This document shows positions 58,104 through 64,000 of a stretch of DNA of 64,000 bases, piece after piece; position 1 is the first letter of the stretch; each line of letters begins with the position of its first letter. The position numbers and the translations under genes are program-made. The notes beneath the pieces are model-generated. The model saw nothing but the letters and a program-made list of their open reading frames with translations, ran no database searches and was not told where the DNA came from. This stretch comes from Enchytraeus crypticus (taxonomy: Eukaryota; Annelida; Clitellata; Enchytraeida; Enchytraeidae), in the NCBI GenBank assembly GCA_905160935.1, contig CAJHZI010000271.1, forward strand, positions 1,107,501 through 1,171,500. The letters run 5' to 3'.

Positions 58104-59348
58104 CAATAGTAGACCAAATGCTACGCTTACGAGAGAGTGAAGGAAAGAGAGAGAGAGCGATAGAGAGTAAACGAAACGAGACGAAATGGGAACAAATATT
58201 CATGTAGTAGGCCTATTGGATATCAACAGACTATTTACAGGTTAGGCAACTCTAGTTTTGCACTAAAGTGAATACGGAATAATCACGAATAATAACGTCC
58301 TAGCTAAACTAGCTACGGGTAGATAGAGATAGAATGGAATAGAGAGAGCCACTTTTAAACTTAAAATGAAGGTAAACAACAGTAAAGCAGAAAGCTGTAA
58401 ACAATTAATTTTAAGCTTGATTAGATATTTTATTCGTCAAACATGAATAAATCGGCATTACTGATACAATCATAATAATTTTTTATTTTCTTAACTTTAT
58501 TTTGTAGGTTAGGACCTTTTAGCATTAAATAGTTGATCGCACCATAGACAAACATGTGTACTTTAATTAGGTCAATAATAACAGTATTTTAATATTTTAA
58601 AACGAATCTCAGGCCACAATAAGAGTTTAGAATGTTGATGCGCTAGAGTTTATTCTACAATATCTTAAGAAAACCCTCGTTTAAGAAACCATAAAATTAT
58701 CAATTTCAAATTCAAATATACATTAGGCCCATATAGTATATTAAGGATAGGGTAAGGAATAGCATTTCGTAAAATCACAATTGAATTTAAAATCATGATC
58801 CGTCGGAGTATTACACTGTTGTGACTCAGGTTTCTGCGATTTCCTAACGAATTGGTTTAGGAAGTCTAATTCTATTTTGTACAGTATAATCATATGCTTT
58901 AAATAAAAGCAGATATTTTCTATTTAATTATAACATATGATACAGTCGGCAGATTACAGTAAACTAAAAGGGCTCCCTAAAATATCTTGATAGAAGATCA
59001 GGAATACACTACTTGTTGCTGTTTCGATTATAATATACGTCTATATACGTCGATATACGTCTATAATTTCTTTATTTTTATCTTGATTTATGTTTGTTTG
59101 ACTTATGTAGGTGAGAGTGTAATGTTTACCGCCACGATTAGGCCTAAAGATTATTTGAAGTTTGTCGTAAATTCACAGATTATTAAATTACTGAAGCTAC
59201 AGTTGACAACCACTAAAATGTATTTGATCAGTTTTGCAAAATTGTTTTAAAAATAAATTTTTGAATATATACATTCATGTTTGTATAATATATAAACAAA
59301 TACTTCTATGAAAAATTACCGTATCATTTTCTTATATATAGGCCTACT

Positions 59349-60859
59349 CTCTCTCTCTTCTTCCTATTTCTTAATACATTTATCAATTTATTTTTAGTGC
59401 CAACTCTCTTCAGGAATTCTGCATTGGTAACCTTTTGGGTCCCGCTAATCCTCTCCATTCTTCTCCAAATCCACATTTCCAATGCCTCCAGTTTCCTAAT
59501 ATCTTCCTTCCTTAAGGTCCATGTTTCACATCCATACAATAGCGTGGTCCAAACCAAAGTTTTCACTATCTTTATCTTTGTGTCTTTCTTTAGACTTTTT
59601 GTTAATAGTTCTTTTCTACTACCAAAGGCCGCTTTTGCTTGTGCAATCCTACTGCATATTTCTGTCTCACATTTCCCATCATCGGTTATAGTATGACCCA
59701 AATATTTGAAACTCCTTACCTGTTCCAATTTCGTACCATTTATTGTGATATTAACTTCACCTTTATTATTGGACACTCTCATAACCTTGGTCTTTTTATA
59801 TTAATCTTCATGCCATATCTTAGGGCCGTATCATTCAGCCTATCCATTATCTTCTGCAATCCAATCTCGCTGCCCGCTACCATTCCTTGGTCATCTGCAA
59901 ATCGTACATCTTGTAACAAATTCCCTCCTACTTTTATTCCTTCTTCCAAGTCTTCCATGGCTTCCTCCATCATTGCCTCAGTGTAAATGTTAAACAGCAG
60001 CGGCGAAATGCTACAACCTTGTCTTACTCCACGTCCTCTTTCCCCTTCTTCTGAGTACTCTTGTTGGATTTTGATTTCTGCTCTGCGATACATGTACAAG
60101 TTCAAAATTAGTCTTCTATCTCTCCAGTCAATTCCTTTTCTTTTTAAAATATTCATCATCGTTATTCAATCAATCCTGTCAAAGGCCTTCTCGAAGTCTG
60201 CAAAGTATACAAAAGCGTCATTTCCATATACTAAGCTTCTTTCGCAAAGAACCCGCATTACTCCTATTGCTTCTCTTCTGCCACATCCTTTCCTAAAACC
60301 AAATTGTGTCTTGCTCAGTATCATCTCTGCTTTCGACTGAATGCGATTATTTACTATCTTTAATATGATCTTCGATGCATGAGGTATTAAGCTGATTGTT
60401 CTGTAATCCGAACACTCCACAGCATTGGCTTTTTTGGGAATTGGAATTATCACTGACTTGGTAAAGTCGTCTGGCCAAATACCTGTATTGTACACTTCCA
60501 TACATACCTCCATTAACTTTTTGAGTGTTTCTCCTTCCAATATTTTCAAGAATTCTGCTGGGATTTCATCTATTCCGGCTGCCTTCCCCTTCTTCATACT
60601 GTTAATTGCAGAATAAATTTCCTCCTTCATTAAATCGGGGCCCCTTTTATCGTCTTCTATGATATTTTCTTCTTCTATTTTAAAATCCTCTTGAACTGGT
60701 TTCCCAGCCTCATCATACTATTCCTCTACATATTCTCTCCATCTTTCTTTTACTTCTTCCAGCTCTGTCTTTAATTCCCCATCTTTACCCATTATACTAA
60801 TGTTCTTTGCATCTCCTTTCTTTTTCTTATCGGTTCTTGTTAATATCCTGACTTCCTGG
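59349..60859 (-). mobile_element. RTE-like retrotransposon copy, antisense, truncated at both ends
   Basis: This encodes the same protein as 47023-48524, starting further upstream (K-D-G-E-L-K-T-E-L-E-E, W-R-E-Y-V-E-E). Defects are a TAG near 60720, TGG-to-TGA at about 60166, a one-base loss near 59785 and loss of the last 170 bp or so after R-K-K-R. Catalytic F-A-D-D and the Q-G-C-S-I-S-P segment remain. The sequence TATAGGCCTACT lies on both sides (59337-59348 and 60860-60871) and is probably the target-site duplication. The 3' end stops within AAGAAGAGAGAG, where the AG run may have mimicked the normal (AG)n end. Confidence 0.9.
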
Positions 60860-61104
60860 TATAGGCCTACTATGTTTTATTAAAATAATGTTTTCTAAAA
60901 TCTAATTAATATTTATATAACAAATAAATCAAGAAGTAGCATACTATTCTTAAGATATATATTAAAATAAATAATTTTAAAATAAATATGCACATTAATA
61001 TATCCAATAGCATAAATAAATACATACATGTATGTATATTATACATATTATATATACTATAGGGCATATATAATATAATACATACATAATATCTATAATA
61101 AATA

Positions 61105-61114
61105 TATATATATA

Positions 61115-61164
<50 letters not shown>
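61105..61164. repeat. (TA)n microsatellite
   Basis: TA repeats with one CTGTA interruption. Confidence 0.97.
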
Positions 61165-61166
<2 letters not shown>

Positions 61167-61285
61167 TAGTGCACTGCCTATTGGCAGGTCAATGGTATAT
61201 AACGCCTCCACTCATATATGTGTATCTTTCGTTTTCCTCATAATGTCCATATACCAGTGGATCTTTAAATCATCTATAGCATTCC
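61165..61285 (-). mobile_element. RTE-like 3' end fragment
   Basis: TCTTAGTGCACTGCCTATTG, GGCAGGTCAATGGTATATAA and GATCTTTAAATCATCTATAG are the reverse of the RTE-like tail. Confidence 0.85.
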
Positions 61286-61364
61286 ATTTGATACACCATT
61301 ATAATTCGGGGATTCTGCTTATGATGAGGTGGACCCTATATATATGTCCATGTACCATGTATAT

Positions 61365-61511
<147 letters not shown>

Positions 61512-61977
61512 CCCTATATATATTTATTTATATATTTATTTATATATTTATTGCTTTATTTCAGGCGTAATAACCCATACATGAATCTTACAACAATGCA
61601 ACAAAAACCAGAAAAGCAAATAGGCTGTGCATAAATTGAGCTATAAGACAATTACTAATAGAATTAGGCATACAAAGCTATAATAGGCTCAGAACATCAA
61701 AATACTTAACTAGCATATTAGCGTTATCCAGCAAGCACATTCTAAACTTTAATCTGTAATTAGAAAGGATAGTATCAAAACTAGGCAATCCGGTTTCCAG
61801 TATATATACAATATATATACATATACGTACATACATGTATATATGTATATAGGGCCTATAAATATATATATACGTATATATATATGTATAAATATATATA
61901 TATACATATATATATATAATGTTGCTTTTGATATTCTTTCTGTAATTCTGCAAACATTGATTTAATTTTTTTCGCAG

Positions 61978-62108
61978 AACTTAGATTTGAGTGTCTGGCA
62001 ACGTGGCAAGATGGGGCGGATAATTTCGCTGTGGGGGCCTTCCTATACTCCTCTCCCTCTCAAGCCAGAACCATTCCAACTACCATTCGCAATAGTTACC
62101 ACTGCTTC
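61978..62108 (+). CDS. Exon 5 of the DUF7044-type gene (start of DUF7042)
   Basis: The acceptor TTTTTTCGCAG ends at 61977 after a strong T tract, and the donor GTAAGT at 62109 is perfect. Two carried bases and 43 codons encode FECLATWQDG, then F-A-V-G, and end in S-Y-H-C-F in phase 0. In the family DUF7042 begins x-C-L-A-S/T-W-x-D/E-G, then Y-L-V-G, and has Y-R-C-F-V-Y, so all three landmarks are present. The next exon should start in phase 0 with the residue after H-C-F; I could not find it in the remaining 1.9 kb. Splicing exon 1 directly to an internal AG at 61984 would also stay in frame, but would skip exons 2-4 and is less likely. Confidence 0.85.
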
Positions 62109-62297
62109 GTAAGTCTTAAAATCTCATCAAGACTATTACTTATATTGCGATCTGGCATTACAGGATTGCATTTTTATTTATTTATTATTTTTTCTCATTG
62201 AATTTTTATTTCTCGCATATGCGTTTGATTTATGGTTTATATTTTCATAAATTAAAGATTCCCCAATACTCGTGAATTTAATTAATGGGCTCCTTTT

Positions 62298-62432
62298 AAC
62301 CCGGGGGTGGTGTGCCCTGGGTGGGTGACCTGGGGTGGTGTACCCTGGTTGGATTGACCTGGGGGTGGTGTACACTGGGTGGGTGACCTGGGTGGGTGAC
62401 CTGGGTGTGGTATGCCCAGGGGGTGCTGTGCC
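62298..62432. repeat. G-rich tandem repeat (GGGTGGTGTACCCTGGGT type)
   Basis: Units of GGGGTGGTGTACCCTGGG and GTGGGTGACCTGGGTGG alternate over about 130 bp. This is the most G+C-rich block in the window and strongly strand-asymmetric. Confidence 0.9.
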
Positions 62433-62801
62433 CCTGGCTTGAGGATCACCTAACTTCGTAATGATATTGAAAGGCTGTAGTAAGACCACCTTGAGGTATA
62501 ATTAAGCAAGGTCATCAGATTAATATAGGCCTAATGATTTTATTAAATAATGAAAGCAGTATATCAATATACAATAATGGTTGATGTATTGCTTTTATTA
62601 AGTTGAATCTTTTATATATTTCACTTCACAACGCGAATATTGTCGTCCGAATTGAACGGAACAGTCGGCCGAATTTCACATGTATTTTTCAGTAATATGC
62701 GTTGTAACAGCAACTCGTCACACTCAAGTGAACTCACACTCGAGACACTTTGTCAAAAGGCAAGTGATGTTTTGACAATGGTTGAACGAGAACGACATAC
62801 A

Positions 62802-62870
62802 TTAATAATAATAATAAAGTTTCAACGTCCGTTTGCTCATAGAAGGATGATGTTAGGGACAGGAACGGTA
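62802..62870 (-). mobile_element. CR1/L2-like LINE tail fragment with (AAT)n
   Basis: AATAATAATAAAGTTTCAAC, GTCCGTTTGCTCATAGAAGG and ATGATGTTAGGGACAGG match the LINE 3' end in reverse. Confidence 0.72.
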
Positions 62871-63109
62871 AGAATTAGAATTCTTCTTGCCATGAATCGT
62901 GAGTTAGAGTTTAAAAATTAGTTGAGGTGTGTTTCAGTTCTCCTCTCTAGTGTTCTTTCATTTGTCAGGTCCAAGGTGCATATTCATGCTCATATGCTTC
63001 TTTTCACTATTCACATAGAGCACTCCATGGATCAGAGTTAAACTTTTCACAAAAGGATATGCCTTATCCATGCCTCAATGAAGCCTATAGATTGAGAATA
63101 TGATGGCTT

Positions 63110-63215
63110 CTGAAGTAGTTTTCCTTTCCCTACCTCAGATGTTGCTCAGTCGCCTCTTACGATACTAGAACTGTACGGTTGGCCTATTCTTTAACGTCCC
63201 GGCCACAACACGGGA
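63110..63215 (-). repeat. Family F fragment
   Basis: GTCGCCTCTTACGATACTAG, CGGTTGGCCTATTCTTTAAC and CCGGCCACAACACGGGAA match 10370-10437. Confidence 0.65.
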
Positions 63216-63330
63216 ACCTTATAAGTTAAACGTTTTAGAACAGCTTCACAAAGCTGATTAGACATTCTGAAAACGTTGAAGCATCTATGTCGCAATCTAG
63301 TATATTTCAGTGTTTCGTATAGTAAATTAC

Positions 63331-63371
63331 AAGGAATACGGCCTAACATATTATGTTAGGCCGTATTCCTT
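63331..63371. repeat. Perfect inverted repeat, 20 bp arms, 1 bp centre
   Basis: AAGGAATACGGCCTAACATA at 63331-63350 is the exact reverse complement of 63352-63371, with a single T between. Confidence 0.97.
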
Positions 63372-64000
63372 ATAATTTCATGTTGTGGAAAGTAACTGGG
63401 CCTACTCATCTTTGTTAAAATGCAATACTCACTAACTACCCTTCAATAACTACTTCAATTATTACTGCGTTTTGTTCTTTTATAAATATATTTAAAGTCA
63501 ATTTATGGACAAAAAATAAAACTTTTGAAGTAGCCGGGTGTCAGCGTTATTATCACAACTTGATGTTATTAAGTTGCTAGTTTAGAGCTGACAAAAGTCT
63601 TTGATTCTGCACTTTTAGTCTCATCCAAGAATTATTATAGATCTATATCTTCACACTGCCAATTTGTTCCCACTCAATAGTCTCACTAAGTTTGTTACAA
63701 ATTCATGTTTGTCTTCGTTCAGCAGAAATAAAATTGTCAACTTTTTCGCTTTTTTCGCTTATTTAATTTTAGCCAGAAAGTTTATGTGCTATATGTAGTG
63801 TAGCAGTTCATAATATATTGAAGAAAGCCACAAAAAGTTACTTCCGAACTTTTTCTGCTGTTGGAAATGAAAATGTTTTACCGGACTCATAAAATACATA
63901 GCTATTTGTAGTAAGTATCTATTTGAAGTTCGTAGATATTTTGACGCCTGATATAAATGAGCCTGACGAAATAGGGGTTGTTCCTAAACAATAATAATGA

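Larger units (their letters stand above)
62109..64000 (+). other. Sequence 3' of exon 5, presumed intron
   Basis: The perfect donor at 62109 implies a further exon downstream. I searched for the C- and G-rich remainder of DUF7042 on the plus strand and did not find it, so it probably lies beyond the window. Confidence 0.55.

Noticed and set aside
62640-62921. 93-codon frame after an acceptor-like TTTTTCAG, tested as exon 6
   Set aside because: Phase and peptide do not continue DUF7042, and its 3' half runs into a LINE tail fragment.

Overview
This is a 64 kb stretch of an animal nuclear genome, almost certainly an invertebrate. The evidence is strong A+T richness, many (TA)n and (GA)n tracts, spliced exons with GT...AG borders, tRNA-derived SINEs, two non-LTR retrotransposon lineages (RTE-like and CR1/L2-like), and a gene of a secreted cysteine-rich family that I know mainly from arthropods, molluscs and annelids. 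I cannot settle the phylum. There are no bacterial operons, CRISPR arrays, rRNA genes or intact tRNA genes.

The main result is a plus-strand gene spread over at least 33.7 kb, which long-ORF prediction would miss because every exon is short. I found five exons: 28385-28535, 41137-41204, 55551-55631, 57625-57798 and 61978-62108. All four junctions are phase compatible and keep 201 codons open. The order of conserved motifs (C-x-FP-x-x-W-x-G-x-W; C-H-Q-C; N-V-I-Q-Y-K; PVPCP; F-x-F-x-x-C; CLATW-x-DG; Y-H-C-F) matches, from memory, the DUF7044-DUF7043-DUF7042 architecture. The signal-peptide exon upstream and the rest of the DUF7042/DUF7045 region downstream were not found.

Layout. Positions 1-28384 lie 5' of the first recognised exon and hold repeats, transposon remnants and a few unclassified open frames (6092-6298 and 6986-7265 minus, 7588-7750 plus). 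Positions 28536-41136 and 41205-55550 are introns 1 and 2, of about 12.6 and 14.3 kb. Intron 1 carries a 1 kb minisatellite of 16 bp units. Intron 2 carries a 1.5 kb RTE-like copy. Introns 3 and 4 are about 2.0 and 4.2 kb; intron 4 holds a second RTE-like copy, in antisense. The last 1.9 kb is repeats and unassigned sequence.

The repeats form recognisable families, labelled here A to F plus the two LINE lineages. SINE A (tRNA head with A and B boxes) ends in a segment matching the 3' end of the CR1/L2-like LINE at 15143-15988, which suggests the SINE borrowed that LINE's tail. RTE-like copies end in (AG)n, which accounts for some of the (GA)n tracts. Both long RTE-like copies are dead, with frameshifts and stops, but resemble each other closely. 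The palindrome TAGGCCTA is markedly over-represented. All reading was by eye; no alignment or database search was run.
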